Assembly: GCA_018292915.2 (NCBI GenBank)
Contig: JACVVK020000218.1
Location: 695,001 to 759,000 of the forward strand
Source of the DNA: Batillaria attramentaria
Taxonomy: Eukaryota > Mollusca > Gastropoda > Batillariidae
Direction: 5' to 3'
Length of the DNA: 64,000 nucleotides
Positions 35,150 to 47,200 of this stretch are shown one piece after another. Each line of letters starts with the position of its first letter. Within the stretch, counting starts at the first letter, position 1. A program made the translations under genes and the position numbers. Under the pieces are notes generated by a model, which was not told where the DNA came from, did not search any database, and worked only from the letters and a program-made list of their open reading frames with translations.

Positions 35150-35890
35150 GTCTCAGCTTGACCATTCCCTCAGTGTTGATATCCATGAGGGACATGACAG
35201 CGTGGTCCCTGGTGGCTGGTAGTTTACCATGACTGCGGGTGCATGACGCACACAGCCACATCTCACACTGGCGGCAGAAGGCTTCACAATCTTTAGGCTC
35301 CTGTCACAGTAAACACGCTCTGGTTCACCAATGAAAATAATGTAATCATGATGTAATGCAGTTTATGGCTGACACTAACGTTCTGTGCAATAACCTGTCT
35401 CACACAAATGGTACCCCAATGATTCATTTGGTGCAGATGTCAAGTAGACACAAGAGAGTTGACAAATCACAAATGGAAACTGTAGTTATGGTTCTCACCA
35501 GCATAATCTTTCTGTAATCACCATAAAGCCACTATCAAACTGACTGACCAAACCTTCACCCACCTCACAAGCCGGACACTGTGTCCCTGGCAGCTCAGCG
35601 GGCATGTTGTTGTTGCCATTTTGCTGATTCTGACTGGTGGTGAAGTCGACTAGCCCTGACACGAGAAAGTTGTTCCTCAGCCTACGGACATCGTTCGTGG
35701 GAATTTCTGTTGGCTCTTTACACACTGGGCATATGCACTGAGAGCTGATGGTCTGCTGTGAAGCCAGATATTGCTGCAGACACGCAAGGCAATAGGTATG
35801 CTGGCAATCCAACACTTTCGGTTCTTTGAAGAGTTCCAAACACAACGGGCAAGTGAGGAAGTCGTGCTTCAGTTTGTCTGCGTCTGTCAT
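27811..35890 (-). CDS. TRIM-NHL-like RING/B-box E3 ubiquitin ligase (603 aa)
   Basis: Seven exons on the minus strand, all phase 0: 35564-35890, 35148-35300, 34488-34703, 33773-33985, 32143-32400, 29395-29646 and 27811-28203. Residues 14-57 form a C3HC4 RING finger (C14, C17, C29, H31, C34, C37, C54, C57). Residues 105-142 are a B-box-type zinc site (C105/C108, FCRQC, WLCASC, H133, H142), and residues about 160-300 a coiled coil. The C-terminal half has NHL-like propeller blades (WGVAVTTDNKVLVTDAG, PRGIAASIMGQVFVCDQ, LHVTVARNLDIVVSDS, FWGVCTDPQGHVYVADW). The start at 35890 is the only ATG in frame ahead of the RING and has A at -3. The layout fits TRIM-NHL ubiquitin ligases; the specific orthologue (TRIM2/3, 56 or 71-like) is not resolved. 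The intron before the fifth coding exon and the next intron hold large repeats. Confidence 0.85.
29292..29352. repeat. (TG)n microsatellite
   Basis: A 61-base TG run in the last intron of the TRIM gene, about 40 bases downstream (minus sense) of the donor of exon 6. Confidence 0.9.
30091..30342. repeat. 84-bp tandem repeat, 3 copies
   Basis: Units beginning GCATCTCTACATTCACAACA start at 30091, 30175 and 30259. The third is slightly diverged (GGTGTCCGACAAAA). In the intron between coding exons 5 and 6 of the TRIM gene. Confidence 0.9.
30918..32117. repeat. Perfect 30-bp satellite, exactly 40 copies
   Basis: The unit ACTACAGCAGGCTGGACTGT + GGCTGACAAC is repeated 40 times over 1200 bases with no mismatch seen. 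It lies 26 bases downstream (minus sense) of the donor of TRIM coding exon 5. The period is a multiple of three and no register contains a stop, giving 400+ codon frames on both strands that I reject as genes. There are no spacers, so it is not CRISPR-like. Confidence 0.95.
32538..32706 (+). mobile_element. tRNA-derived SINE, family A, with 13-bp target-site duplication
   Basis: Complete copy: A-box region TGGTCGAATGGTAGAGCG, B-box GAGTTCGATCC, TTTGATATCACC and a tail AAAGACGTTAAAC ending in ACCC repeats. CCAAATCTCATAC flanks it on both sides (32525-32537 and 32707-32719). It lies in the TRIM intron between coding exons 4 and 5, opposite in strand. Confidence 0.9.
32870..33535. repeat. Minisatellite (CACCAACACC/CATCAATACACCAT)
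   Basis: About 670 bases of irregular units combining CATCAATACACCATC, TACCACCATCACCAACACC and CACCCCCATCAATACACC. In the TRIM intron between coding exons 4 and 5. Confidence 0.9.
34234..34404 (-). mobile_element. tRNA-derived SINE, family A, with near-perfect target-site duplication
   Basis: Minus-strand copy in the TRIM intron between coding exons 3 and 4. TGAAATACTTGGG on the left (34221-34233) and TGAAATGCTTGGG on the right (34405-34417) form a 13-bp duplication with one difference. Confidence 0.88.
35043..35147. repeat. (CA)n microsatellite that includes a TRIM splice donor
   Basis: CA runs interrupted by two CTGTCA pieces. On the minus strand the GT donor of the B-box exon (exon ends at 35148) is the first dinucleotide of the (GT)n run. 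Confidence 0.9.
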
Positions 35891-37106
35891 CTTCCCGCCA
35901 GCAGCTTGTTCCGGGAAGTTAATTAGTAAACACCCACTGAATAAGGGCTGCCCATTTTTGAATAGATCAACTGTGACACTAACGGTTAAACGATTCCGTT
36001 CGGCCGTCCGGTCTACTTTCTGTTTCGCCTTTCTGCGCAAGATGGTTTCTGCGTAAAAGGGTAGACAACTCTTGAGGTATGGCAAGTTACGCCCCTTCTA
36101 GTCCGGGTCCCAGTACGGACTGTGGAGGCCACGAACAAGCAAGGGTAGCCCACACAACGCTCCTTCAAGTGTGCACTTTTGAAACACTGAGCTTCAGGGA
36201 AACCAACTCTACCACCAAACGGCATTCCCACCCAGCTACAGGGAAGCTAACTCTTATCAAATCGCATATCACCTGCTGTCAGAGCTTACTCGGGAAAACA
36301 GTAGATTAGTGCATGTGGAGTAGTGACTTTCTCTCCCTAAAAAAGCCCTTGCTGGCGAAATTCACATTCAAGTGTATTTCATGTGTAAACTCACAAGCTG
36401 CAAGAGATGTCTTTTGGATTGTTTCTTGAAATCTGAAATTTCACTCTGAACTAGCTGGTCTGTGTTCAGCGAAACAGGATGACACACAAAGACAGACGAC
36501 ACCGGCAAGAAGATGTGGACAAATTTTATTTTCCATTCAGAATCCACAGACATCCATCCCAACCACTGTCCACTTCAAAACAATACAAATAAGACTTGTC
36601 ACATATACATAATTATATTTAAATATATACACTGTTTTATGTACGCACATGTACAAGACAAACTTATGTCTTTCGCAAGTCAAGTGATGGCCGACTTCCA
36701 GTTCAAGTCCATGGAGAGTCAGTTTGATTTGCAGGTTAGTGGAGAAAGCTGCTCTTCACATATAATATCACCCAGTCCAAACTCCACATGGGGATCCATT
36801 TCATCGCAACAGTATAACTGCACTATCTAATACTAACTTCCGCTGACTGACACGTGGGTCACATCGTTCTTGAAATGTTTGCAGTCTTGGTAGCGTCAAC
36901 TCATCTTCATGTAATTCATGTCATGTTTTCCTCCTCAGGTGACTTTTTTTCAAGTCTGGCAAAAGGCGCTGTGAAATAAACTTTAAAAACCTTTGCATGC
37001 ACTTGTAGTTTCTGTACACACTTGGGAACAATTTATGTTCAATGTTTGTCAACCAGCACTTTTCAGACTAGTTTTTTTCTACCCAAAGAGGGCCAAGGAC
37101 AACAGG
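35891..37106. other. Spacer between TRIM start and SENP end
   Basis: Holds the presumed 5' UTR and promoter of the TRIM gene (right of 35890) and the presumed 3' UTR of the SENP gene. A second TTTATT (AATAAA on minus) lies at 36525-36530. No further gene seen. Confidence 0.4.
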
Positions 37107-37112
37107 TTTATT
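37107..37112 (-). promoter_or_regulatory. Possible poly(A) signal for the SENP gene
   Basis: TTTATT on plus (AATAAA on minus), 88 bases beyond the stop codon at 37200. Confidence 0.35.
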
Positions 37113-37199
37113 CATCTTCCAACTCCACAGCGTGTAAAATGTCTCAGCCGGGCAGCAAATGGTGTCTTTCAAAGTGACTGTCCTAATGCTGTAACGCCA

Positions 37200-40100
37200 T
37201 CAAAGCAACTTCTTCTTGAGGATCTCGTAAACCATTCGTCGTCTGAAGTAAGGCATGTCTTTCTGCAAGTACACCCAGAGAATAACCTGATTATAAGATG
37301 TGGTTTGAAATGAAACTGTACCCCTATATGATCGTTTACCCTTCATCTGATTAGTTCTGTTTGTTTTATAGCACAAAAAATCCAAAAATTGTCATTGTTA
37401 CTGGTAAACACACACACACACACACACACACATCAAACAAATTCATTCAAAAAATGTGGCGAACTGTTAACATACAGGAAAGGGAAAGGTTTACAAAGAA
37501 AGAAAGAGAGCTTACTTGGGTGAAGGTGATTTTAGCTCCCCGTGTGATGGTCTCGGCGTACATACAGGAAAACATCCCACAGTCGCTCCCGTTCATCTGC
37601 TGGGGGATGTCCTGAAATATCACCAGAGAAAGAAAACAATGTAAGACAGGTATAGGTCTGGCAACTGTATTTCATGAGTTCTTTTCCAACTACACATGAC
37701 AAGAGCAGCTCTATAAGTATAAGGGTACTGCTGTATGCTGTGTGTGACTGCATCAGACTGCCCACAGTTTGAAAAGCTACTGACTGATGGAGGCAACAAA
37801 CACACAAAGGACATTCTTCTAGTATTGGTCTTCTCATGAAACAGGCTACGGAATTGCTGAGGGGGGAAAAAGACTGAAACCTAGACCGGGGTGCAGGGGC
37901 ATCCCCTGCTGGGGGACCACGGGGGCTATGCATTTTAGCATTTTTAGCACAAATTTTAGCATTTCTAAAGGCATTTAGCAGCTTCTCTTGGCACCTAAAG
38001 TAAAATACTGCCTTGGTACTGACATACAAGCTTTCAAAAATGAAGTTAGACTGTTCCATATGGCATTGCGTGTATCACAACATGACAGTATCTGAGAATG
38101 CAATCGTTTTTCCACTTCCTTTCCTTTGGCTGAAACTCAGATTTTAAGGGGCTGAAAAAATAGGAAATTTGGCTGAAAATTGCCAAACAGAAAATTCCCC
38201 AGCCTGATGAAAGAATCGTGTATGATTATACAGTATGTGTATAAACCACAAAAGGTGATGGTAGAAATGGTATCTTCAAGTACAGAAAAAAATACATGCT
38301 AACTGTGCAGGACAAGTATGTGGGTTTCAGCAATCGGCAGCACACTCATATCCGACACAAGGTATAGACACAAGGTATAGACACAAGGTATAGACACAAG
38401 GTATAGACACAAGGTATAGACACTAGCTTGCCAGGGACAGAAGCTGAAAAACTGTTCTAGTGAGACACATACACTTGTGTATGTGGAGTGGATGGGAAGG
38501 TGGACTTGGCAAACACAAACTGTAACTGGTTAAACCTGCATCCTTACCTTGACTACTTCTGTGGTCCACTGTGTCAGGTCAAGCTGTTCTTTTCTCTTCT
38601 CCAGACTCTCATCATACAGGTATTGCCTGCACACACACAGCACCGTAATAGACAACACTCTCATCATACAGTACTGCCTACACACACACAGTACCGTAAT
38701 AGACAACACTCTCATCATACAGTATTGCCTACACACACAGAGTACCGTAATAGACAACACTCTCATCATACAGTACTGCGTACACACACACAGTACCGTA
38801 ATAGACAACACTCTCATCATACAGGTATTGCCTACACACACACAGTACCGTAATAAACAACACTCTCATCATACAGTACTGCCTACACACACAGAGTACC
38901 GTAATACACAACACTCTCATCATACAGTACTGCCTACACACACACAGTACCGTAATAAACAACACTCTCATCATACAGTACTGCCTACACACACAGAGTA
39001 CCGTAATAGACAACACTCTCATCATACAGTACTGCGTACACACACACAGTACCGTAATAGACAACACTCTCATCATACAGGTATTGCCTACACACACAGA
39101 GTACCGTAACACTTTCATCAGACAGGCATTACACACACAGTACCGTAACAGCAAACACTCTCATCGTACAGGTATTACCTACACACACATAGTACTGTAA
39201 TAGCAAACACTTCCATCATAGAGGTATTACCTACACACACAGTACCGTAACAGCAAACACACTCATCGTACAGGTATTACCTACACACACACACAGTACC
39301 GTAACAGCAAACACTCGCATCATACGGGTATTACCTACACACACACAGTACCGTAACAGCAAACACTCTCATCGTACAGGTATTACCTACACACACATAG
39401 TACTGTAATAGCAAACACTCTCATCATAGAGGTATTACCTACACACACAGTACCGTAACAGCAAAACTCTCATCTGACAGGTATTACCTTCACACACAAT
39501 ACCATAACAGCAAACTGTAGTGGGGGGGGGGGGGGGGGGGGGGGGGGGTGTTGCGGTGATCATTTCCACAGTCTCCAAGAACAAAAGTAAAAAAAGCTGA
39601 ACACACTCTGACAGGGGGAAATGTTAATGACTGTGGGATTTTTAACCTTTGCATTCTTTTAAACAAACATCACAAATGTGATCTTAACCTAATAATTACA
39701 CAAGAAAAAGATAACTCAGACAGTCACACCACGTGCTGAGTTGTACAAATGAAATCAGACTAGCAGCGCTGTAATCTCACCTGACAGCGTTGAGACACTG
39801 ATCGTTGTTTCCGCCCATAGAGTCGTAATAGCAGATCTTCTTCTGTTTCACAAACACAACCTGGTCAACAGAAGTACACCAATTCATGAGATGCTGTCAC
39901 TGTGCAGGCGTCCAAATGGTGCAACGTTAGACACTACCAAAACAGCTTGGAACAATTTGTGAGATTAGAATTGATGGAAGCTGGGCCTGAACATAATTAT
40001 CCTGTTTTTTTTCATTCCAGCATCTAACAAGACCACCTTTTCTGATAACAAAAATACCTACACAGAGGCACCAGTGCACCCCCAGATGCACGGGAATGAC

Positions 40101-41366
40101 CAGGTAGTGATGAGCAAAAATATCAACTTTGCGAGTCCAGCGTCGTACGGCAGCGTGCCCCCCGCTGACCAGCTTTGGGTAAAAAAATGTGTTGAACGTG
40201 TACGTCTTGTAAAACCCTTCCTGCTCTCCACGCTCCGTAAGTAGGTTCATGTAGAAATTTATCACCTGTAGAATAGTCAGCAACAGTTTATCACCTGTAG
40301 AATAGTGAGCAACCTGTAGAATAGTCAGCGACAATTTATCACCTGTGGAGTGGAAAGCAACATCTTATCACTTGTACTTGTAAAATGGAAAGCAACAATT
40401 TACCACCTGTGGAACTGGAAGCAACATTTTCAAACATAAATCAGTCACCATTAGAATGGAAAGCAACAGAGGCATGTGGAAATATTTAACTATCAGAGTG
40501 GCAAACTAATACATTCAGTAGAAATGTGCCTCTTATGGAATGGTGAGTAATCAGTGTGACTGTGTAAAACTGATAGGAGAAGTGGTGGCAAAAATTATTG
40601 TTTTCAATGTCACATTTTATACCAATAACACAGCTGATTTGGGGCCTAAATCTACCTACAATTATACAGTTGCCGCTCTTGTGCATTTTGTTGTGATATG
40701 CTTTGTCCATTACTTTGCAAAATGATACATTACTGGCCTTTTCTGATAACAAAAATACCTACACAGAGGCACCAGTGCACCCCCAGATGCACGGGAATGA
40801 CCAGGTAGTGATGAGCAAAAATATCAACTTTGCGAGTCCAGCGTCGTACGGCTGGTGGTGGTGGTTGTTTTGTGTTCGGGGTGGGTTGGTTGATTTGTTT
40901 TGGGTTTTTTGGGGTTTTTTTTTTTGTTTTTTTTTTGTTTTGTTTTTTTCTCTCTCTTTCTTTTTTTTTGGGGGAATCAGTAAGAGGGTTCTTGCGCGAG
41001 CACAAGTACCGTTACGGAAGGGTGTTTTTTTTTTTTTTTTTTTTGTTGGTTTCTTTTTCTTTTTTTTTGGTTGTTTTTTTTTTTTTTTTTTTTTGTTTTT
41101 TTTTTTGTTTGTTTTTTTTTTTTTTTTTTTTTGTTTGTTTTTTTTCCTTCCATCATCATTTTCCCGTGTGTTTCTATAAGGTTTGGTTTATTCATTCTTG
41201 CACTATTTTGACAAATATATGCGTAAGGTAAAGCAAGTTATATTCTGACGTCGAGTTATACGTATGGACAACAGATTGCTTAATGGCGTTAAGCGAAGTA
41301 GCAGCAGCAATATGACTACGGCAAAAGAGAAGGAATGAGAGTTGCTTACATTTGCATTTTTGTGAC

Positions 41367-41425
<59 letters not shown>

Positions 41426-44185
41426 GGTAGAAGCAGACAGACAGAGAAAGGTTACTTTATAAGGAGTTCAAAATCACAATCACCAGTGTAAGAATTAAGT
41501 ACATTATTACATAATGCTTCTGTATCGCTTTTCACGCTCGTAAAAATATCGGATAGGTGACGCTGACTGTAGTTTCTTTTTCATGCTAATACATGCTTTT
41601 CCAATCAGAATAACATGATTAATCGTTTTTAGGTCTTTTCTGTCTACCGTCTGTTTTTGTTGAAAGCCGAACAACACATCAAGTAGGGTCAACGTGATGC
41701 GTCTGCCTGTGAGATACAGCAGCTCATTTTCAATAAAGTGCCAAAAAAGTATAACTGGGGCACACTCAAAGAAAAAATGCTCTACATAATCAGTAGTTTC
41801 GGTGCAATATGAACATTTATTGTTTTCCCGGACTTTCATCTTCTGAAGCATGATGTTAGTTGGGTAGATATTGTGAACTATTTTCCAATGGAGTTCTCGT
41901 AAACGTACCTCGGAGGTTGTTTTGTGGGCTACGCTCCATACGTCTTTGTTGATTTCTATTTGAAATTTTTTCAACCAAAAGCCAGTTGCACATGGCGATG
42001 TTGGCGGAACACATTTCAATGTTTTTATCGCTTCGTCCACCTGTGCCTCTGTATTGTGCTGATCTGCAGTTTTGGGGCATTTGTTGTCTAAGTATGTTGT
42101 AAGAACATCTTTCCAAAATTTACTTTTTATTTTCTGAAGAAATTTGAACTTCTTAGGCTTGATGTTGATTCGAAAAATATTTAGTCCGGCAGAAATAGCA
42201 GAGTAGTGCCAAAACGGGATCAGTGTTCGTTTTCCCGTATCTTTGCACAATTTTTTAACCCATTTAAGAAGAAATATGTTTTGCATCGTTCTGATGTTGA
42301 TCATTCGAACGCCACCATTTGTGTAGTCACTTTCCATTACTACCCTTTTAACTTTTTCAAAGGCTTTTCTGTTAGAGAATCGCTTTTGCCATACAAACGT
42401 ATAGAAGAGTCTGTTAATTTCCTTCAGTGCTGCTTCTGGCAGTCCAATTGACTGCATAATGTACACTAATTTGCTCAATAGAATGGACTTAATTATAGTG
42501 ACTTTTCCAAAGATACTTAAGTTCCTTTTACTCCAGGTTTGTATTGTTTTCTTTATATCTTCTATTCTTTCTTTCCAGTTTTCTTCGATATCTTGTGATC
42601 TTTTGCTGTTCATAAAATATATGCCTAGAATTTTTATTTTTTCCACGAGTTCAAATGGAAATTTGTCATTTTGCCTTTCTGTGTGTACACCGATTTTCAA
42701 AGCTTTTGTTTTACTAGGATTAAGTTTTAGACCAGAGAATTTTGAGAATGCTGTGATAAGTTTGACTGCTTCATTGACATCGTCTTGGTCTTTCAGAGTA
42801 AGGGTCGAGTCATCTGCATACTGTTGAATTTTTAGTGATTCGTTATCTCTTAGAGGAAGGGTTATGCCTTTTACTTGACTGTTTCTTATTCTAATTGCTA
42901 GTATTTCAACGGCTAGAATGAAGGCTAATGGTGAGAACGGGCAACCCTGCCTTATTCCACAGTTTACATTGAAAGCCTCTGATAGCCACCCGCCATGATT
43001 AATACAGCTGTGTGAACCTGCCATAAGCACCTTTACCCAGTTTTTGAACTCTGCACCGAAGCCAAACGTGTCGAGAGTTTCTAACAAAAATGTTTTGGAC
43101 ACTGAGTCGAAAGCTTTCATATAGTCCAGAGCAAGTAAATATCCGGAATTCTTTGTTATATTTACATATTCGATTACATCCTCTATTGTTCTAATGGCTG
43201 TAGAAATATTTCTTCCTTTCATGTAGCCTACCTGGTCTTCATTGATAATTTTATCTATTACAGCTCCTAGTCTGATAGCCATATATTTAGCCAGTATTTT
43301 GTAGTCTGTGTTTGTCAGTGTGATGGGTCTCCAGTTGTTCAGTTTATCTCGGGGGTTTTTTTTGTTGTTGTTGTTTTTTTTTTGTTTGTTTGTTTTGTTT
43401 TTGGGGGGGGGGGGGGGGGGGGTCTATTATCACAAACATCGGATTTTATATTCGTTTCTGGCATCAGCACACGGCCGTAGTTGTCCAGATCATGTACACA
43501 TGCAAGTAATGAGTTTTCAAAATGCTTGTTAGACAGGCACCAATTGCATAATACACCACCCTACAGTGTACCTCGTCATTCAGCCAGTTGAGCCCTCGCA
43601 AGGTCGCCATGTCAGCTCGTGTAATCTGTAGACGGAAACCCTCCACCAGGACCTGCGTTGGGGGCCCACCATCCAGCGCTACTTTCACTTCCCTCTCCAT
43701 CTCCTCTGTCAGTGCTGCAGAACAAACGTCATCCCATAATCAAGTCTTCAAGTCGTCCCTCATGCAAGTCCCAAGAGAATGTGATACAGAAAACCACCCA
43801 CAAGGATCTGTATTCGTCTATTTAATGTTTAAAATTGTATTTTAAGAATTGTAAATCAGGAATTTGAGAAGGAAACTTGAACGTACGAGGTAGCTTCTTC
43901 TCCTCAGGCACCTCAGGAAGTGGCGTCTCCTCTATAACTTCAGGCTCCTCGTCAAACAAACGCATCTGATCTCGCAACTGGAATTACATGTATCATGAAC
44001 ATTTCTGGTAAAACAGCAAGCAAAACAAACAAAGAAAAAAACACCACCACGACCACCACACACACACACATGAGCAAACAAGAGCATTTTATGCTTGTAG
44101 TAGTCCGGATTATATAATATTTGTTTGTGGACAAACTTTCCCTCCAGGATTATAAGAGATTTTGGGATTTTTTTTTTTTATTTTT

Positions 44186-44216
<31 letters not shown>

Positions 44217-47200
44217 GAAGGGCTGGTGGTGGTGGTTGTTTTGTGTTCGGGGTGGGTTGGTTGATTTGTTTTGGGTTTTTTGGGGTTTTTTTGTTGTTGT
44301 TGTTGTTTTTTTTTTTGTTTGTTTGTTTTGTTTTTGGGGGGGGTCTATTATCTGCATTTTCAGGAGCAACTCTATGGAGCATGCAGTGTGTAGTCCAATA
44401 CAACAGTTTTCAGTGCGGCATTTTAAACACAAAAAGAGTGGCACAGTAAGCAGTAACCTACCTTCTTGTCAAGGTTTCCCAGTCTGCCTTGCCTCTGCAA
44501 CATGGAACAGTACACATGTAATCAAACAAACCAATAAGGTAGAAAAGAAAATGAAAGATGCAGTTTTCACAAGCAAGCAGCCTTAAACATTTCAACCCTG
44601 CAGGAATTACGGGTACAACAGGGTGGTTGTAGACAAAACCCTATTTGTCAAGTGTGCTAGACCTACAACAGGGTGGTTGTAGACAAAACCCTATTTGTCA
44701 AGTGTGCTAGACCTACAACAGGGTGGTTGTAGACAAAACCCTATTTGTCAAGTGTGCTAGACCTCCAACAGGGTGGTTGTAGACAAAACCCTATTTGTCA
44801 AGTGTGCTAGACCTACAACAGTGTGGTTGTAGACAAAACCCTATTTGTCAAGTGTGCTAGACCTACAACAGTGTGGTTGTAGACAAAACCCTATTTGTCA
44901 AGTGTGCTAGACCTACAACAGTGTGGTTGTAGACAAAACCCTATTTGTCAAGTGTGCTAGACCTACAACAGGGTGGTTGTAGACAAAACCCTATTTGTCA
45001 AGAAGTACTCCATATATCCGCACCAAATTTTGTACAGTTGCTTGAGACATATTTAAGTAAATGCTACTGAATTTTTAGAGTTTTCAAATGAATATTTATT
45101 CATATTAATTTAGTCTCATGAAACGACCATTTTCATCATTGTCAACCATCCGATCATTATCAGACAATGAGCCATCTGACTCTCCACCATTGTCACTTTC
45201 TGGAGGATCATATTCGCTATTATGCCAACAACTTCCTCCATTGTCTATCACTTGCCTGACAAATAGCCTTTGCCTTCCGCCACACAAAACACACAAAATG
45301 TTCAATTTACTAGCACATACAATACCAAGCAAAAGATCCAGGCAGCTGAGGAAGGTCAGAAATTCCTCAATGTCTACTCACCCTTTCTTCAAGAAGTTTT
45401 TTCTTGATCTCGGCTTCTTTGATCAACATTAACCTCTCTTTTTCTGCAGCAGCGTACTTGTTTTCCCTGTCAAAGCCCAGAGAACATTTGTGAGCTCCGA
45501 AATTCACACACAAACCAGTATGTTACATTACATCCCGAAATACAAGGGAGTATAAAAAATTACGCATGAGCCAAATTATACAAGTACACAGTGAAATAAA
45601 TTGACATTTCTGTCAGGGAGCAATATTTAAATTTTTTCCCTTGAATGCTACGTAAGTGATACTGTATACATGCATGAATGCACAACCCATTAATAGTAAA
45701 ATTAATTATGGATACTAAAGTATCACTTACAGCTGAAACCAGAAACCATAAAAGGAATTCTGTTAAACAGTGTAAGAACAAGGTGTCACTTAGTTTCAAC
45801 ATACATTTTTTCCAGCCAATGGTCATCAAGATACTGTGAAGACTTGAAACCTAATGCTGGCGGAGACTGGGACTTTATCCTGAAACTGACAAAAACACCA
45901 CCACATGCAGAGAGTTGATAGTAATGTAAACCTTGTGTAGCCACACATTCTTTGTTAAATGTTATGTCACTCTGCTGGTACTTGGTCCGAATGCAGGCAA
46001 AACTTTTCTTGGTTTGTTGTTGTTTATCTCGATGCGTTTTTTGTCTGTATTCATTAAGTAAAAATGATTTAGTTGAACCACACCTACTGAACATTTGCCC
46101 AACTTAAGACAATGTCAGCTAGAAGTTCATTTTGCTCCATGACCCAAATCTGCTGCCATTAAGATGTAGACTAACTAAGGAACACTACAGGAGACCTACC
46201 TTGTGCCCTGTGTTCTGGATGTTTCCCCATCAGTTTGTGGATCTCTTGCTTGCCCTGACTCAGGTTCTGTACACAAACAAAACAGAAAGTTAAGCAGACA
46301 GCACCAGGTGATAAACAAGCATCATGGCTGCGGCTGTCATCATCAAATCAAACTAAACTGTCCTGTGTTTTTCTCCCTACACACAGTCTGCTGAGTACAG
46401 GCACTGGTCAATGATCAAACCTAAAGTGAGACAGGGCCCTTCACAAAACAAAAACACACGCTGAAAACTCCTGACAGATGCAGAGTGCATAATATAAATG
46501 CCCACAAATTGTTTGGCATATATTTTGTTTTTGCATCACTGTCACTGTCCACTTTTCGTGTGCACCTTCTGGCAACTGGTCATATATATATGTTGGTTGT
46601 TTGTTTTCTTTTCTGACAAAGAGACAGCATGTGGAGGGGGGTCAACTGAACAGTACCCTAAGAATAAGATCAAATGAAAGACACAGTACCGAATGTGTAT
46701 GTACACTTGCAAGCTCGCACCTCATACACAGACCCCTCCCCCGCACACATACACACTGTCACACAAACATTACCACTATCCCAACCCCCCTCCACCCTTC
46801 CCTCTGTCCTTCTCTCACCTGTCTGTTGCTTGTGTCGCTGCGTTCTCCGAGACAGTGGTGTGGACTGTGGGTGCACTCCTCGGCCAGGTATCCGTGGCAC
46901 CAGAAACGTGTCCACAGCTGACGACATGTTTGGCCCATCCACAGTGTAGGAGGTCAAGGATGTCGACGCCTGAAGAACACGGTTTGGTGTTGCCCGAATC
47001 CGCTGAGGTGGCCGTGTACTATTGACCCCAAAACTGCCCAACAGCTGGCTCGAGTCTGAGTATGGCACTGATGAGTGTGAAGCCAGCCTGGAGACAAAAA
47101 TCACAGAAAGTGTATCACAACTTGAAGTATGTCACAGGCTTTTGTCTTCAATGATCCATTTCTCTTGCATGTTGGAACGAACAAAAATATGTGCATGTGT

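Noticed and set aside
35891..36085. N-terminal extension of the TRIM protein upstream of 35890
   Set aside because: The frame is open but has no ATG, and the stretch looks like 5' UTR.
38488..39109. Plus-strand frames of [14 protein letters not shown] repeats
   Set aside because: Translated intronic minisatellite.
40703..41231. Phe-rich frames of 130-160 codons
   Set aside because: Translation of poly-T tracts with uncertain base calls.
46200..46266. Alternative frame for SENP exon 8 ([14 protein letters not shown])
   Set aside because: It looks protein-like, but its phase does not join exons 7 and 9 without a stop; the chosen frame joins both sides.
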